Position numbers and translations under genes: made by a program
Source: Polynucleobacter sp.
GTDB lineage: Bacteria; Pseudomonadota; Gammaproteobacteria; Burkholderiales; Burkholderiaceae_D
DNA length: 43,042 bases
Direction of reading: 5' to 3'
Assembly: GCA_021737945.1 (NCBI GenBank)
Contig: JAIPCX010000022.1
Span: 1-43,042 of the forward strand
Notes under the pieces: generated by a model
Database searches by the model: none
What the model was told of the DNA's origin: nothing
What the model saw: only the letters and a program-made list of their open reading frames with translations
Shown: positions 1-9,611 of the stretch, piece after piece
How the letters are laid out: the number at the start of each line of letters is the position of its first letter
Numbering within the stretch: position 1 is the first letter of the stretch

Positions 1-1191
1 TTAGTCCATGATTTTTGCGACGACGCCAGCACCAACGGTACGGCCACCCTCGCGAATCGCAAAGCGCAGACCTTCTTCCATCGCAATCGGGTTGATCAGC
101 TTAACCGTGATCGACACGTTGTCGCCAGGCATAACCATCTCTTTGCCTTCTGGCAGTTCAATCGCGCCCGTCACATCCGTCGTACGGAAATAAAACTGGG
201 GACGATAGTTGTTGAAGAACGGCGTATGACGGCCACCTTCATCTTTGGACAACACATAAATCTCGCCGGTGAAATGCTTGTGCGGCTTGATCGAACCTGG
301 CTTGGCCAATACCTGGCCACGCTCAACGTCTTCACGCTTAGTACCACGCAGCAGTACACCAACGTTGTCGCCCGCTTGACCTTGGTCCAACAGCTTTCTA
401 AACATCTCAACACCGGTACACGTGGTCTTCTGTGTGTCACGGATGCCAACGATCTCAATCTCTTCACCAACTTTGACGATGCCGCGCTCAACACGACCTG
501 TCACAACAGTACCGCGACCTGAAATCGAGAACACGTCTTCAACGGGCATCAAGAATGCGCCATCAATGGCTCGCTCAGGGGTAGGAATGTAGGTATCTAA
601 GGCTTCAGCCAATTTCATGATGGCTTCTTCACCCAATGGACCCGTATCGCCTTCCAATGCCAGCTTGGCTGAACCTTGGATGATCGGCAAATCGTCGCCT
701 GGGAAATCGTACTTGGATAGGAGTTCGCGAACTTCCATCTCGACCAACTCCAACAGCTCGGCGTCGTCGACCATGTCGCACTTGTTCAAGAACACGATGA
801 TGTAAGGAACGCCCACCTGACGTGCCAACAATATGTGCTCGCGGGTCTGTGGCATTGGGCCGTCCGCTGCGGAGCACACCAAAATCGCGCCGTCCATCTG
901 CGCAGCACCGGTAATCATGTTCTTCACATAGTCAGCGTGGCCTGGGCAATCAACGTGTGCGTAGTGACGGTTTTGTGTCTCGTACTCAACGTGGGCTGTA
1001 TTAATCGTAATGCCGCGCGCTTTCTCTTCTGGCGCCGCATCAATCTGGTCGTAGGCTTTCGCCTCACCACCAAACTTCTTCGACAACACCGTCGCAATCG
1101 CCGCCGTCAGGGTCGTCTTGCCATGATCCACATGACCAATCGTGCCCACATTCACGTGCGGTTTGGTCCGCTCAAACTTGCCTTTTGCCAT
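1..1191 (-). CDS. tuf: Translation elongation factor Tu
   Basis: EF-Tu is the GTPase that delivers aminoacyl-tRNA to the ribosomal A site. The 396-residue protein is full length for the family. It shows the P-loop GHVDHGKT near residue 19, DCPGH (switch II) near residue 81 and NKCD near residue 136, then the two beta-barrel domains, ending in VVAKIMD. AGGAG lies about six bases before the ATG. It is the last gene visible in a minus-strand unit behind tRNA-Tyr, tRNA-Gly and tRNA-Thr, an arrangement like the E. coli tRNA-tufB operon, so it is probably co-transcribed with them from the promoter near 1631-1659. The stop codon is the first triplet of the window, so whatever follows (often tRNA-Trp, secE, nusG) is out of view. 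Most genomes of this group carry a second tuf copy, which cannot be checked here. Confidence 0.99.
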   Translation of the reverse strand: MAKGKFERTKPHVNVGTIGHVDHGKTTLTAAIATVLSKKFGGEAKAYDQIDAAPEEKARGITINTAHVEYETQNRHYAHVDCPGHADYVKNMITGAAQMDGAILVCSAADGPMPQTREHILLARQVGVPYIIVFLNKCDMVDDAELLELVEMEVRELLSKYDFPGDDLPIIQGSAKLALEGDTGPLGEEAIMKLAEALDTYIPTPERAIDGAFLMPVEDVFSISGRGTVVTGRVERGIVKVGEEIEIVGIRDTQKTTCTGVEMFRKLLDQGQAGDNVGVLLRGTKREDVERGQVLAKPGSIKPHKHFTGEIYVLSKDEGGRHTPFFNNYRPQFYFRTTDVTGAIELPEGKEMVMPGDNVSITVKLINPIAMEEGLRFAIREGGRTVGAGVVAKIMD

Positions 1192-1263
1192 CTTGTGCTC
1201 CTAACTATTTGATGAGAATGTCCAGGCACGCGCCTGACTTAAACGACAAAACTAAAAAAAATC

Positions 1264-1338
<75 letters not shown>

Positions 1339-1390
1339 CTTACCGTTGCCCGCTGCCCCAATCAACTGAAGCACGTCCAACATGAAACTA

Positions 1391-1464
1391 TGGAGCGGGT
1401 GAAGGGAATCGAACCCTCGTCATAAGCTTGGAAGGCTTCAGCTCTACCATTGAGCTACACCCGC
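1391..1464 (-). tRNA. tRNA-Gly (anticodon TCC)
   Basis: The 74-nt cloverleaf has acceptor stem GCGGGTG/CACCCGC, D-arm GCTC...GAGC, anticodon loop CTTCCAA (anticodon TCC), T-loop TTCGATT and an encoded CCA. It is the middle tRNA of the Tyr-Gly-Thr-tuf unit. Confidence 0.97.
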
Positions 1465-1530
1465 AAGGGCGACCAACTTCGGCCACTGCCACTGCTCAAC
1501 TCTTCCATAAAACCGCTAACAACTTTTGCC

Positions 1531-1616
1531 TGGTGGAGGGGGCTGGATTCGAACCAGCGTACTCGCAAGAGGGCAGATTTACAGTCTGCTGCCATTAACC
1601 ACTCGGCCACCCCTCC
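1531..1616 (-). tRNA. tRNA-Tyr (anticodon GTA)
   Basis: This is an 86-nt class II tRNA with the long variable arm typical of bacterial tRNA-Tyr. The acceptor stem is GGAGGGG/CCCCTCC, the anticodon loop contains CTGTAAA (anticodon GTA), the T-loop is TTCGAAT and CCA is encoded. It is the first gene of the tRNA-tuf unit, just downstream of a near-consensus promoter. Confidence 0.97.
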
Positions 1617-1630
1617 GCAGGGAACCAATC

Positions 1631-1659
1631 ACTATAGGGGAAGGCTATGGTTTTGTCAA
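1631..1659 (-). promoter_or_regulatory. Sigma-70 promoter of the tRNA-Tyr/Gly/Thr-tuf operon
   Basis: Read on the minus strand, TTGACA (1659-1654), a 17-nt spacer and TATAGT (1636-1631) match the -35/-10 consensus at 6/6 and 5/6 positions. Transcription would begin near 1624, about 8 nt before mature tRNA-Tyr. The spacer is C-rich next to the -10 element. A strong promoter fits stable RNA plus EF-Tu output. Confidence 0.85.
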
Positions 1660-1735
1660 TTGGATTAATCCCGTAACCCTTGTTTTCACAAGGCTTTATA
1701 AAGGATTTAGAGGTATTGGGCTGACTTATTGAGAT

Positions 1736-1939
1736 TCACAGCATCCGAACAATCGTTGCCGCAAGAAAGGCTGCCACGGACCAGATAAAAGCAGAGCCAA
1801 AAGGCAAACAAAAGATAATTCCACGGAACCGGAACCGGAAATCGCCCGGCACCCTACCCACCCAAAATTTATCAAGTATCGGTAAAAGTGGGTAAAAGAC
1901 GGCAAATAACACAAAAATAGCTAAAACCCAGCGGATCAA
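1736..1939 (-). CDS. DUF2905 family small membrane protein (copy 2)
   Basis: A 67-residue hydrophobic protein of unknown function. It has an N-terminal membrane helix (about residues 1-20), the family hallmark GRVPGDFRFRFRG in the middle and a C-terminal helix, matching the layout of DUF2905 proteins. The start is TTG at 1939-1937, supported by AAGGAG five bases upstream and by the shared MIRW N-terminus with the neighbouring paralogue. It follows that paralogue after 9 nt and is probably the last gene of the methyltransferase operon. No molecular function is known to me for this family. Confidence 0.8.
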   Translation of the reverse strand: MIRWVLAIFVLFAVFYPLLPILDKFWVGRVPGDFRFRFRGIIFCLPFGSAFIWSVAAFLAATIVRML

Positions 1940-1948
1940 TGTAGCTCC

Positions 1949-2143
1949 TTAGATGAATCTGGAAATCAACGCCACACACAAAGAAATCAAAATAGTTGAG
2001 GCGAATGGCAGAAATATCTTCTTGCCAAAAAAACTAAACCTCACATCACCCGGCAAGCGACCTATACCCAATCTCTCCAACCATGGCAGCAAGGAAGAAA
2101 ACACCATTAGCACAAGGAAAATGATCACCAACCATCGAATCAT
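1949..2143 (-). CDS. DUF2905 family small membrane protein (copy 1)
   Basis: A 64-residue paralogue of the adjacent gene, with the same plan: N-terminal hydrophobic helix, central GRLPGDVRFSFFGKK, then a C-terminal helix. I chose the ATG at 2143 because it gives the same MIRW start as the sister protein; an in-frame TTG at 2155 would add four residues. Neither start has a strong Shine-Dalgarno sequence. The gene follows the methyltransferase stop by about 35 nt, so translation probably depends on that operon. Function unknown. Confidence 0.78.
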   Translation of the reverse strand: MIRWLVIIFLVLMVFSSLLPWLERLGIGRLPGDVRFSFFGKKIFLPFASTILISLCVALISRFI

Positions 2144-2177
2144 AAATATACCCAACGGAGTAAATGCTTACATTTGA

Positions 2178-3317
2178 TCATAATCGATAACTTTGATCGC
2201 AATTTAGTAGCGACTCCGAAACCTCAACCCGGCTAGCCAGCAACAGCACTTTGAAAAGTTCACCCATCTCAGCGGGTGAGGTCAGCTTTTGAACGGCATT
2301 CGCCAGCGGCAGCCATAAAGCCGCTTCCTCTGGCCGACTTTTTTCTAGCCATTGCGGCAAGCCGGCGCTGAGTAAAAAAGCCGCCTGACTCATGTAACCA
2401 GCCACTTCCAGGCCATGCTCCAGACCCGTTCGAGCTAAGCCTGTGAAATTGACGTGCGCCGTAATGTCCTGGAACCCGACATGCAGAAAGGGATCGCCAT
2501 GCGCATGGTGCCGGTAATGACACATCAATGTGCCGCCAGACCGTTGCGGTAAATAGTATTCGCGCGCCGGAAAACCATAGTCAATCAAGACCGCCAGACC
2601 ACCCTCACCGGCTTGCAGCATATCCCCCAATAACCTCACAAAACCTTCCTGGCGGGGGTGAACTTCGGTGAGATAGCCCTCAGGCAGATCAGCAACGTCG
2701 GGTATGTGAGCACATAGGGCTTGATCTGCGGGTCTGTCAACAAACACAAACTGGTCACCATCGATGGCCACTCCCCGCTCCCACCACTGACTATTCTTAT
2801 GAACCATCAAGGGCACGGGCATCGCATCGAGCACCTCATTACACAAAATGAGACCTGTAAACGAACTGGGTGGGGTATCAAGCCAAGATACCTGCCGCTC
2901 TCCTGCCAAGCGTTGCTGCTGGCGTTCGCGCAAATCCGAGGAAAGCTCCAGAATGAAGTAATCCGCAACTCCCAAGCCCAATTCACGCGCCGCACGCAGA
3001 AAATCTTCAGCCAATTTGCCACTACCAGCACCAAACTCCAGTACCCTTAGTGGCTTAGGCAAGCTGAGTGACGCAGCGAAACTGGCCAAGGTGGCGCCGA
3101 ACAAAGTCGTTATTTCGGGCGCGGTTGTAAAATCACCGCCTTTGCCTAGCTTAGTCGCAACCCCTGAGTAATAACCAAGATCCTTGGCATACAACGCGAG
3201 TTCCATAAAACGAGCAAATGAAATCCAATGCTCACTGGCAAGGATTTCTTCTCGGATCAGGGACTTCAATGCACGCGATACCAGCAAAGCATCGGGAGAA
3301 GGAACAGGTAATTGCAT
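2178..3317 (-). CDS. SAM-dependent methyltransferase, MidA/NDUFAF7 family (DUF185)
   Basis: A 379-residue class I methyltransferase of the COG1565 family. Its mitochondrial relative NDUFAF7/MidA dimethylates an arginine of a complex I subunit; the bacterial substrate is not established. Visible motifs are the SAM-binding loop VLEFGAGSGKL near residue 91, ILELSSDLR (acidic residue after strand 2), LILCNEVLDAMPV in the middle and LIDYGFP near residue 243. Length is normal. The ATG at 3317 is the only good start. The gene is transcribed away from the folate SDR gene and leads into the two DUF2905 genes. A distant NDUFA9-like gene lies at 30637-31560, also with a complex I connection by family, but the two are not linked in an operon. 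Confidence 0.9.
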   Translation of the reverse strand: MQLPVPSPDALLVSRALKSLIREEILASEHWISFARFMELALYAKDLGYYSGVATKLGKGGDFTTAPEITTLFGATLASFAASLSLPKPLRVLEFGAGSGKLAEDFLRAARELGLGVADYFILELSSDLRERQQQRLAGERQVSWLDTPPSSFTGLILCNEVLDAMPVPLMVHKNSQWWERGVAIDGDQFVFVDRPADQALCAHIPDVADLPEGYLTEVHPRQEGFVRLLGDMLQAGEGGLAVLIDYGFPAREYYLPQRSGGTLMCHYRHHAHGDPFLHVGFQDITAHVNFTGLARTGLEHGLEVAGYMSQAAFLLSAGLPQWLEKSRPEEAALWLPLANAVQKLTSPAEMGELFKVLLLASRVEVSESLLNCDQSYRL

Positions 3318-3399
3318 CTCACTATTGTAGAGAAACCTGCCCCAAGTAATGGGGAAACTTTTTAACTACTCAGATAAACGCACATCATCATCAGCACGC

Positions 3400-4170
3400 A
3401 TGAAGCCAAATAGTATCCAGCGGACAGCTTTAGTCACCGGCGCAGCAAAGCGACTGGGGCGGGCAATCGCTTGCGGACTCGCTGCTGATGGGTGGGATAT
3501 CGTGGTGCATTACCACTCATCCGAAATCGAAGCGCACGCCACCGTCGATGCGATCAAAGCAATGGGGCGCAATGCTGCCGCTTTGGCCTGTGATCTTTCT
3601 GATGAAACGTCCACTCGCAAATTAATTGAGCAAGCCACGCAAGCACTCGGCCGCATTTCCTGCGTGGTTAACAGCGCATCTTTGTTTGACTATGACGACC
3701 CCAAAACGTTTTCCATAGCCAAGCTTAACGCGCACATGCATACCAACCTCGCTGCACCGATACTGCTTGCCCAAGCCCTACATACTGCAACACCGGATGG
3801 CGAGCAATCCGTCGTCATCAATCTGCTTGATCAAAAGCTGTACAACATGAATCCGGATTTTTTGTCTTACACGCTATCTAAATCCGCATTGCTAACCGCC
3901 ACCACCATGCTTGCGCAATCGCTAGCGCCTAAGCTGCGCGTGGTCGGGCTGGCCCCAGGTCTGACCTTGGTTTCAGGTGATCAAAGTGAAACCGAATTTG
4001 CCAATGCTCATCGCAAAACACCGCTGGGCAAAAGCAGCTCACCGGATGATATTGTTGATGCCGTTTGCTATCTCGCCAATGCCAAAGCAGTCACAGGCAC
4101 CGTCTTGGTTGTCGATGGCGGACAGCATCTCACACCACTACATCGCGATGTTATGTTTCTCACTAAGTGA
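3400..4170 (+). CDS. SDR oxidoreductase, pteridine reductase/FolM-like
   Basis: A short-chain dehydrogenase of about 256 residues that probably reduces a pterin such as dihydrobiopterin or dihydrofolate with NADPH. It has the cofactor motif VTGAAKRLGRAIA near the N-terminus (TGxxxRxG type, as in pteridine reductases), a NSAS-like stretch, the catalytic Tyr-x3-Lys in SYTLSKSAL, and the closing GTVLVVDGGQHL. The preceding NLLDQK and the downstream PLGKSSSPDDI also look like the FolM/PTR1 branch. I prefer the ATG at 3400 because the Rossmann fold starts about ten residues later; an upstream ATG at 3349 would add 17 residues unlike the family. folB follows directly, which supports a folate/pterin role. 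Confidence 0.87.
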   Translation: MKPNSIQRTALVTGAAKRLGRAIACGLAADGWDIVVHYHSSEIEAHATVDAIKAMGRNAAALACDLSDETSTRKLIEQATQALGRISCVVNSASLFDYDDPKTFSIAKLNAHMHTNLAAPILLAQALHTATPDGEQSVVINLLDQKLYNMNPDFLSYTLSKSALLTATTMLAQSLAPKLRVVGLAPGLTLVSGDQSETEFANAHRKTPLGKSSSPDDIVDAVCYLANAKAVTGTVLVVDGGQHLTPLHRDVMFLTK

Positions 4171-4202
4171 ACATCGCCGTCATTACTACTTTTAACGAAT
4201 TT

Positions 4203-4598
4203 ATGCCTTCTTTATTATCACATCCCGAATTATCTGATTGTCGCCGCCTTTTCCTGCGCAACTATAAGATCATGAGCAATATCGGCGTTCATGATTTTGA
4301 AAAAATCAGCGAGCAACGCGTGCTATTTAATGTAGAACTTTTCATTCCACTGTTAAATTCAACACCCACTCACGATGAGCTTGATGAGGTCGTCGATTAT
4401 GATTTCATTCGCGAGACTATCAAAACACGGGTTGGCAAGGGGCACGTACAACTACAAGAAACGCTATGCGATGAAATAGCTCATTTACTGTTAAAACATC
4501 CTAAAGTCAGAGCCGTTCTCATCTCAACAGAAAAGCCCGATGTCTATCCCGATTGCGAGTCTGTCGGCGTCGAAGTCTTTCACATCAAAGAGAGATGA
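4203..4598 (+). CDS. folB: Dihydroneopterin aldolase
   Basis: FolB converts 7,8-dihydroneopterin to 6-hydroxymethyl-dihydropterin and glycolaldehyde in folate synthesis. The 131-residue form begins [10 protein letters not shown], continues through IGVHDFEK, carries the conserved [10 protein letters not shown] stretch with the catalytic-region Tyr, then [10 protein letters not shown], and ends with [19 protein letters not shown], where the Lys in EKP is the expected catalytic lysine. A GTG overlapping the SDR stop at 4167 could add 12 residues; the ATG at 4203 fits betaproteobacterial homologues better. It sits between the pteridine-reductase-like SDR and ttcA, with only one base to ttcA, so the three are one operon. 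Confidence 0.93.
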   Translation: MPSLLSHPELSDCRRLFLRNYKIMSNIGVHDFEKISEQRVLFNVELFIPLLNSTPTHDELDEVVDYDFIRETIKTRVGKGHVQLQETLCDEIAHLLLKHPKVRAVLISTEKPDVYPDCESVGVEVFHIKER

Positions 4599-4599
4599 A

Positions 4600-5553
4600 A
4601 TGATCGCCACAACCACCATGCCCGGTCTTAAGCACGCTGAAAAAATCGCCTACGAAAATAATAAATTACATAAGCGACTGTGTCGGCTGGTTGGCGAAGC
4701 GATTAGCGACTTCAAGATGATAGAAGAAGGCGACAAAGTCATGGTCTGCCTCTCTGGCGGCAAAGATAGCTATGCGCTGTTAGATATTTTGCTCACGCTA
4801 CGCGAACGCGCGCCGATACACTTTGATATTGTCGCCGTGAATCTCGATCAGAAACAACCGAACTTTCCTGCGGATGTATTACCTAATTATCTGCGCAACA
4901 TAAACGTTCCGTTTCACATTGAAAATCAAGACACCTACAGCATAGTCAAGCGCGTGATCCCCGAAGGTAAAACTACCTGCTCACTGTGCTCTCGTCTTCG
5001 TCGCGGTATTTTGTACAGAGTTGCCGATGAATTGGGCGCGACCAAAATAGCCTTAGGCCATCATCGCGACGACATCATGGAAACTTTTTTTCTAAATATG
5101 TTCTTCGGTAGCAAACTCAAAGGTATGCCACCCAAACTACAATCCGATGACGGCAAACATATCGTCATTCGACCGCTAGCCTATGTGCGAGAAACCGATA
5201 CCGAGCGCTATGCTGAAGTGAAAAATTTTCCTATCATCCCCTGCGACTTATGCGGTAGCCAGGAAAATCTACAACGCAAACAAATTAAAAATATGCTGCG
5301 CGAATGGGATAAAAAATATCCCGGCCGAGTTGAAAATATTTTTTCATCGCTTTCAACCATCGTGCCTTCGCATTTAATGGATCGTTCACAGTTCGATTTT
5401 GCTGAATTAAAAGTCACTGGTACAGATCTACCAGATGGAGATATCGCATTTGATGAAGAGCCGTGCGAAAGTCGGGATACAACAAGCCAAGGACATCAGA
5501 CAATCCACCTGCACACTCAACGGAATACTCAAAGCGCAGGCGAACTCGATTGA
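4600..5553 (+). CDS. ttcA: tRNA 2-thiocytidine(32) synthetase
   Basis: TtcA thiolates cytidine 32 of certain tRNAs using ATP and an [4Fe-4S] cluster. The 317-residue protein has the PP-loop SGGKDS at residues 52-57, the CxxC pair C127/C130 (TTCSLC) and a second CxxC at C215/C218 (PCDLCGSQ) that supplies the third cluster ligand, plus the [12 protein letters not shown] motif. The ATG at 4600 comes one base after the folB stop with AAAGAGAG upstream; an earlier in-frame ATG at 4540 lies inside folB and adds sequence unlike the family. The acidic C-terminal tail after about residue 275 is variable in this family. Confidence 0.97.
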   Translation: MIATTTMPGLKHAEKIAYENNKLHKRLCRLVGEAISDFKMIEEGDKVMVCLSGGKDSYALLDILLTLRERAPIHFDIVAVNLDQKQPNFPADVLPNYLRNINVPFHIENQDTYSIVKRVIPEGKTTCSLCSRLRRGILYRVADELGATKIALGHHRDDIMETFFLNMFFGSKLKGMPPKLQSDDGKHIVIRPLAYVRETDTERYAEVKNFPIIPCDLCGSQENLQRKQIKNMLREWDKKYPGRVENIFSSLSTIVPSHLMDRSQFDFAELKVTGTDLPDGDIAFDEEPCESRDTTSQGHQTIHLHTQRNTQSAGELD

Positions 5554-5644
5554 TCGCTGCTAAAAATCTGCAGATCTCTGCCATCGACCCTGCAGTAATC
5601 GATACCGTGCGTGCTAAAATTTTGAACTTCTTATTATTTTGCCT

Positions 5645-7003
5645 ATGAACGTTGTCATTCTCGCTGCAGGCATGGGGAAACGGATGCAGTCCGACCTGCC
5701 CAAGGTACTGCACCCACTGGCAGGCAAGCCACTGCTTTCTCACGTTATCGACACCGCCCGTCAGCTTTCCCCATCGCGCTGCTGCGTTGTTTACGGCCAT
5801 GGCGGTGACAAAGTTCCCACACAACTGGCAGCAGATGATCTTCAATTCGTACTTCAAGAGCCTCAATTAGGTACCGGCCACGCTGTCATGCAGGCCGTAT
5901 CAAAACTCAACGACGACCAGCCCACACTCGTTTTGTATGGCGATGTACCTCTGACTACCGTTGCTACACTGCGCGCTCTGACTGAAAAGGCCGGTAAAGA
6001 CAAACTTGCCATCCTCACCATCGCCATGGACGACCCGACCGGTTATGGTCGTATCGTCCGCGAGCAAAATAAGATCGTTCGTATCGTTGAGCAAAAAGAT
6101 GCCACTGAAATCGAGCGCCAAATTCAAGAAGTGAATACCGGCATCTTAGTTGCACCAACTCGCCAGCTAAAAGATTGGCTGTCAAGATTATCGAACCATA
6201 ACGCGCAAGGCGAATACTATTTAACCGACATCATCGCGCTGGCCGTCAAAGACAACGTCGTCATTGAATCAGCACAACCCAGTCATGCGTGGGAAACCCT
6301 TGGCGTGAATAGCAAGGTGCAACTGGCAAAGCTTGAGCGCATTCATCAACTCAACCTCGCACACCAGTTACTTGAACAAGGCATCACACTTGCCGACCCC
6401 GCACGTATCGATATTCGTGGCGAACTATATTGCGCTCGCGATGTGAGCATCGATGTTGGTTGCGTATTTGAAGGGCAAGTCCACATCGGTCAAGGCGTCA
6501 GCATCGGAGCCTATTGCGTGATTAAAAATTCGCGCATTGCTGATAACGCAAACATCAAACCATTCACACACATAGACGAAGCAAGCGTCGGAAGCGATTC
6601 GCACATCGGCCCCTATGCGCGGCTACGTCCGGGCACAACGCTCGGCTCCGATGTTCATGTCGGCAATTTCGTTGAAATAAAAAATAGTGAATTCGGCGCA
6701 CATAGCAAAGCGAATCACCTCGCCTATGTGGGCGACACTAGCGTAGGTTCACGTGTAAACATTGGCGCAGGTACCATCACCTGTAACTACGATGGTGCTA
6801 ACAAACACCGTACCGTTATTGAAGACGATGCTTTCATAGGTAGCGATACACAATTAGTCGCACCGGTCACTGTAGGTAAAGGCGCGACTATAGGCGCCGG
6901 CACTACACTCACTAAAGACGCACCGCCCGACAGCCTCACCGTGTCGCGCGCCAGACAAACCACCATTGCGGGTTGGCAGCGACCCGTTAAGCAAAAGAAA
7001 TAG
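5645..7003 (+). CDS. glmU: Bifunctional GlmU (GlcN-1-P acetyltransferase / GlcNAc-1-P uridyltransferase)
   Basis: GlmU makes UDP-GlcNAc, the shared precursor of peptidoglycan and lipid A. The 452-residue protein begins with the pyrophosphorylase signature LAAGMGKRM followed by [13 protein letters not shown], has the metal-site YGDVPL near residue 100, and switches at about residue 250 to left-handed beta-helix hexapeptide repeats. The acetyltransferase end includes [25 protein letters not shown] and [11 protein letters not shown]. The ATG at 5645 is preferred to the TTG two codons earlier; no clear Shine-Dalgarno is visible for either. glmS follows after eight bases, so the two steps of amino-sugar synthesis are co-transcribed. 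Confidence 0.98.
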   Translation: MNVVILAAGMGKRMQSDLPKVLHPLAGKPLLSHVIDTARQLSPSRCCVVYGHGGDKVPTQLAADDLQFVLQEPQLGTGHAVMQAVSKLNDDQPTLVLYGDVPLTTVATLRALTEKAGKDKLAILTIAMDDPTGYGRIVREQNKIVRIVEQKDATEIERQIQEVNTGILVAPTRQLKDWLSRLSNHNAQGEYYLTDIIALAVKDNVVIESAQPSHAWETLGVNSKVQLAKLERIHQLNLAHQLLEQGITLADPARIDIRGELYCARDVSIDVGCVFEGQVHIGQGVSIGAYCVIKNSRIADNANIKPFTHIDEASVGSDSHIGPYARLRPGTTLGSDVHVGNFVEIKNSEFGAHSKANHLAYVGDTSVGSRVNIGAGTITCNYDGANKHRTVIEDDAFIGSDTQLVAPVTVGKGATIGAGTTLTKDAPPDSLTVSRARQTTIAGWQRPVKQKK

Positions 7004-7011
7004 GACTTCCT

Positions 7012-8838
7012 ATGTGCGGCATTGTTGGTGCCGTCGCCCAGCGCGACATCGTTCCCGTACTACTCGAAGGTTTAAAACGATTAGAGTATCGAGGCTATGA
7101 TTCATGCGGAGTCGCCGTACATCAGCAAGGTCTCAAACGTTCGCGCAGCGTCTCTCGTGTAGCAGAGTTGGAATCTCAAGTCGCCGAATCCCATCTCACC
7201 GGTCACACAGGGATTGCGCATACACGCTGGGCCACACATGGTGCACCAGCGACGAATAACGCCCATCCTCATTTTTCATCTAAAAACGACGAAGCGAGAA
7301 TTGCCGTTGTTCACAATGGCATTATCGAAAACTACGAAGAAATGCGTACTGAGCTAACCAAGCAAGGTTATGTATTTGAATCCCAAACTGACACCGAAGT
7401 CATTGCGCATTTAATCAATGAGCTGTATGACGGGGACTTGTTGCGTACCGTACAAAAAGCTGTCAAGCGTTTGCATGGTGCTTTCGCGATTGCTGTGTTT
7501 TGCAAAGATGAACCGAAACGCGTCGTTGGCGCTCGCCTGGGTTGCCCGCTGGTGGTCGGTATCGGTCAAGGTGAGAATTTTCTGGCGTCCGATGCGATGG
7601 CTTTGGCAGGCACCACCGACCAAATCATTTATCTGGAAGAAGGCGATGTCGTTGATATCGGCTTAAGCGGCATAAGTATTACCGATCGCGCAGATCACAG
7701 CGTCAGCCGCGAAGCACAAACAGTGAATGCCTATTCGGGCGCGATTGATCTTGGCCCTTATCGACACTACATGCAAAAAGAAATCTTCGAGCAGCCGCGT
7801 GCCATTGGCGACACGCTCGAAGGTATTCTAAGTTTTACTCCCGATGTATTCGGTGCTTCGGCAGGCAAGGTCTTTGCTGATATCACTGCCATTCAAATAC
7901 TCGCCTGCGGAACCAGCTATTACTCAGGCATGACAGCTAAATACTGGCTTGAAGCAATATCTGGATTACCCACTCAAGTTGAAATCGCCAGCGAATATCG
8001 CTACCGCGAACCTGCCGTTAATCCTAACGCGCTCGTGGTCGTTATTTCGCAGTCTGGTGAAACCGCCGATACATTGGCTGCGTTGAAATACGCCAAAGAA
8101 CTCGGACATCGTTATTCACTATCCATATGTAATGTCGCCACTTCAGCGATGGTACGTGAAACCACCTTGTCGTATCTAACGCGAGCAGGCGTTGAAATCG
8201 GCGTAGCATCCACCAAAGCATTCACCACGCAATTGGTAGCCTTATTTTTGCTGACCCTAACGCTCGCAAAACTCAAAGGCCGCCTTGATGCTAAAGCTGA
8301 AGCAGCGCATTTGAAAAATCTGCGTCACCTTCCCGCAGCACTGACTGCCGTGTTGGCGCTCGAACCGCAAATCATTGCTTGGGCCGATGCTTTCGCTCGC
8401 AAAGACAATGCGCTATTTCTGGGGCGTGGGCTGCATTATCCGATTGCACTTGAAGGCGCCCTCAAGCTGAAAGAGATTTCATATATTCACGCTGAAGCCT
8501 ATCCAGCCGGCGAACTCAAGCATGGTCCATTAGCACTCGTTACCGAAGATATGCCGGTGGTCACCGTCGCACCGAATGATGCATTGATAGAAAAACTCAA
8601 ATCCAACATGCAAGAAGTCCGCGCTCGCGGCGGACAGCTGTATGTATTTGCCGATGCCGATTCACGCATCGCGCCTAGCGATGGCATACACGTCATACGC
8701 CTGCCGGAACATTACGGCTTACTCTCCCCCATCCTGCACGTTGTACCCCTGCAGTTACTGGCTTATCACACAGCCTTAGCTAAAGGCACCGATGTCGACA
8801 AACCTCGCAATCTGGCGAAATCAGTGACCGTCGAATAA
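7012..8838 (+). CDS. glmS: Glutamine-fructose-6-phosphate aminotransferase (isomerizing)
   Basis: GlmS makes glucosamine-6-phosphate from fructose-6-phosphate and glutamine. At 608 residues it is the usual length. The N-terminal nucleophile Cys2 (MCGIVGA), [17 protein letters not shown] and HNGIIENY mark the glutaminase domain. Two SIS domains follow, with [10 protein letters not shown] and [14 protein letters not shown] in the first and [14 protein letters not shown] in the second. The C-terminus [11 protein letters not shown] is the conserved tail. No glmS ribozyme is seen in the eight bases before it, as expected outside Firmicutes. It ends the operon; the accessory island begins after it. 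Confidence 0.98.
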   Translation: MCGIVGAVAQRDIVPVLLEGLKRLEYRGYDSCGVAVHQQGLKRSRSVSRVAELESQVAESHLTGHTGIAHTRWATHGAPATNNAHPHFSSKNDEARIAVVHNGIIENYEEMRTELTKQGYVFESQTDTEVIAHLINELYDGDLLRTVQKAVKRLHGAFAIAVFCKDEPKRVVGARLGCPLVVGIGQGENFLASDAMALAGTTDQIIYLEEGDVVDIGLSGISITDRADHSVSREAQTVNAYSGAIDLGPYRHYMQKEIFEQPRAIGDTLEGILSFTPDVFGASAGKVFADITAIQILACGTSYYSGMTAKYWLEAISGLPTQVEIASEYRYREPAVNPNALVVVISQSGETADTLAALKYAKELGHRYSLSICNVATSAMVRETTLSYLTRAGVEIGVASTKAFTTQLVALFLLTLTLAKLKGRLDAKAEAAHLKNLRHLPAALTAVLALEPQIIAWADAFARKDNALFLGRGLHYPIALEGALKLKEISYIHAEAYPAGELKHGPLALVTEDMPVVTVAPNDALIEKLKSNMQEVRARGGQLYVFADADSRIAPSDGIHVIRLPEHYGLLSPILHVVPLQLLAYHTALAKGTDVDKPRNLAKSVTVE

Positions 8839-9127
8839 GTCGACAAAGCTGATAAAGCCGCACCAAAATAAATCTTTTTCTAATCGACGGTCGCACAAAT
8901 GGTGCAGCACTCGGCAGTGGTGCGCACTTAAAAAGTGCTTCTCGTTGATGCGCCGATATTCGAACTAATTAATCGTCACGACACTCAATTTTTTTAAAAA
9001 AAATTTTCTTATCTAGAGACTCTTTTCTCTTGGATGTTACGAACTGGTCTGAGCAGCTTACTGCCAATCAATAAACCTTGATTGTTAAAGCACTCAGCCA
9101 ATTACTTTATCGAAAGGAAAATGCATC
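8839..9127 (+). other. Gene-free AT-rich leader before the accessory island
   Basis: I see no gene in these 289 bases. They contain nested GTGC/GCAC repeats near 8892-8925, a short hairpin GCACTT-AAA-AAGTGC at 8924-8938 (possible weak glmS terminator without a clear T-run), and a T7A8T4 block near 8982-9007 that could act as an UP-like or bendable element. GAAAGGAAAA just before 9128 is the ribosome binding site of the next gene. Promoter elements are not clear enough to call. Confidence 0.5.
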
Positions 9128-9544
9128 ATGCCACACATAAGTAAAAACATATCTATCAATAACAGCTCAGAAATTATCAGTAACGCAGAGTCTTACCCTG
9201 AATCGTCTAGCAGCGCCAGTAATAGTTACGGTACAGGTGATGAAGGCAGTTCGGACTCACGTACGAATGTCTCCACCAACAGCCCCCCATCAGAGAGTGA
9301 TTTGAAGCCATCGATTGTCAGACGCAGCATATTGGTAATTTGTCCAATTACTGCATTAGCACACGCTGTGTCATTAATTTGGGCAGGTATTAAGTTGAAT
9401 AAAACCAACCTCCCTGACGAATACAGAACAGGGATTAGCGCATTATTCGCCGTAAACTCAGTCATGATTTGTGCGAGTTTAATGAGTACTAAGTTTGCGT
9501 ACGTTAAACGTCCCAACCCAACTAATCAAGCAGCAACCGCGTAA
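9128..9544 (+). CDS. Unknown Ser-rich protein with two-helix membrane hairpin (candidate T3SS substrate)
   Basis: I do not recognise a family. The 138-residue protein has a polar N-terminal part (residues 1-60) very rich in Ser and Asn with no Sec signal peptide. Two hydrophobic helices follow at about 67-88 and 102-122, separated by a short polar loop, then a short basic/polar tail. A disordered Ser/Thr-rich N-terminus is typical of type III secretion signals, and two closely spaced helices resemble the bilobed hydrophobic domain of chlamydial Inc proteins and the membrane regions of small translocators. The next gene is a SycD/LcrH-type chaperone, which classically binds proteins with exactly such hydrophobic segments. 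AAAGGA precedes the ATG with nine-base spacing. The secretion role is inference from composition and context only. Confidence 0.7.
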   Translation: MPHISKNISINNSSEIISNAESYPESSSSASNSYGTGDEGSSDSRTNVSTNSPPSESDLKPSIVRRSILVICPITALAHAVSLIWAGIKLNKTNLPDEYRTGISALFAVNSVMICASLMSTKFAYVKRPNPTNQAATA

Positions 9545-9551
9545 TGAATCA

Positions 9552-9594
9552 TATGCAATCACTCGTACTAGGAACGGGGTAGGGTGATTGCATA
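9552..9594 (+). repeat. 11-bp perfect inverted repeat between the two island genes
   Basis: Arms at 9552-9562 and 9584-9594 (TATGCAATCAC and its complement) enclose a 21-nt G-rich loop. An AATTTTTCT tract follows a few bases later, so this may be a partial terminator that lowers expression of the chaperone gene, an mRNA processing site or an operator. It fills the whole gap between the two genes. Confidence 0.6.
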
Positions 9595-9611
9595 AATAAT
9601 TTTTCTCAGCC

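Noticed and set aside
1678-1693. CCTTGT-TTTC-ACAAGG hairpin as terminator of the DUF2905 genes
   Set aside because: The stem is only six pairs and no T-run follows on the minus strand.
5414-5866. 150-codon minus-strand frame across the ttcA-glmU junction
   Set aside because: It overlaps two certain genes and lacks any recognisable domain.
9226-9516. 96-codon frame antisense to the Ser-rich hairpin protein
   Set aside because: No Shine-Dalgarno, and the plus-strand gene has AAAGGA and fits the chaperone neighbourhood better.
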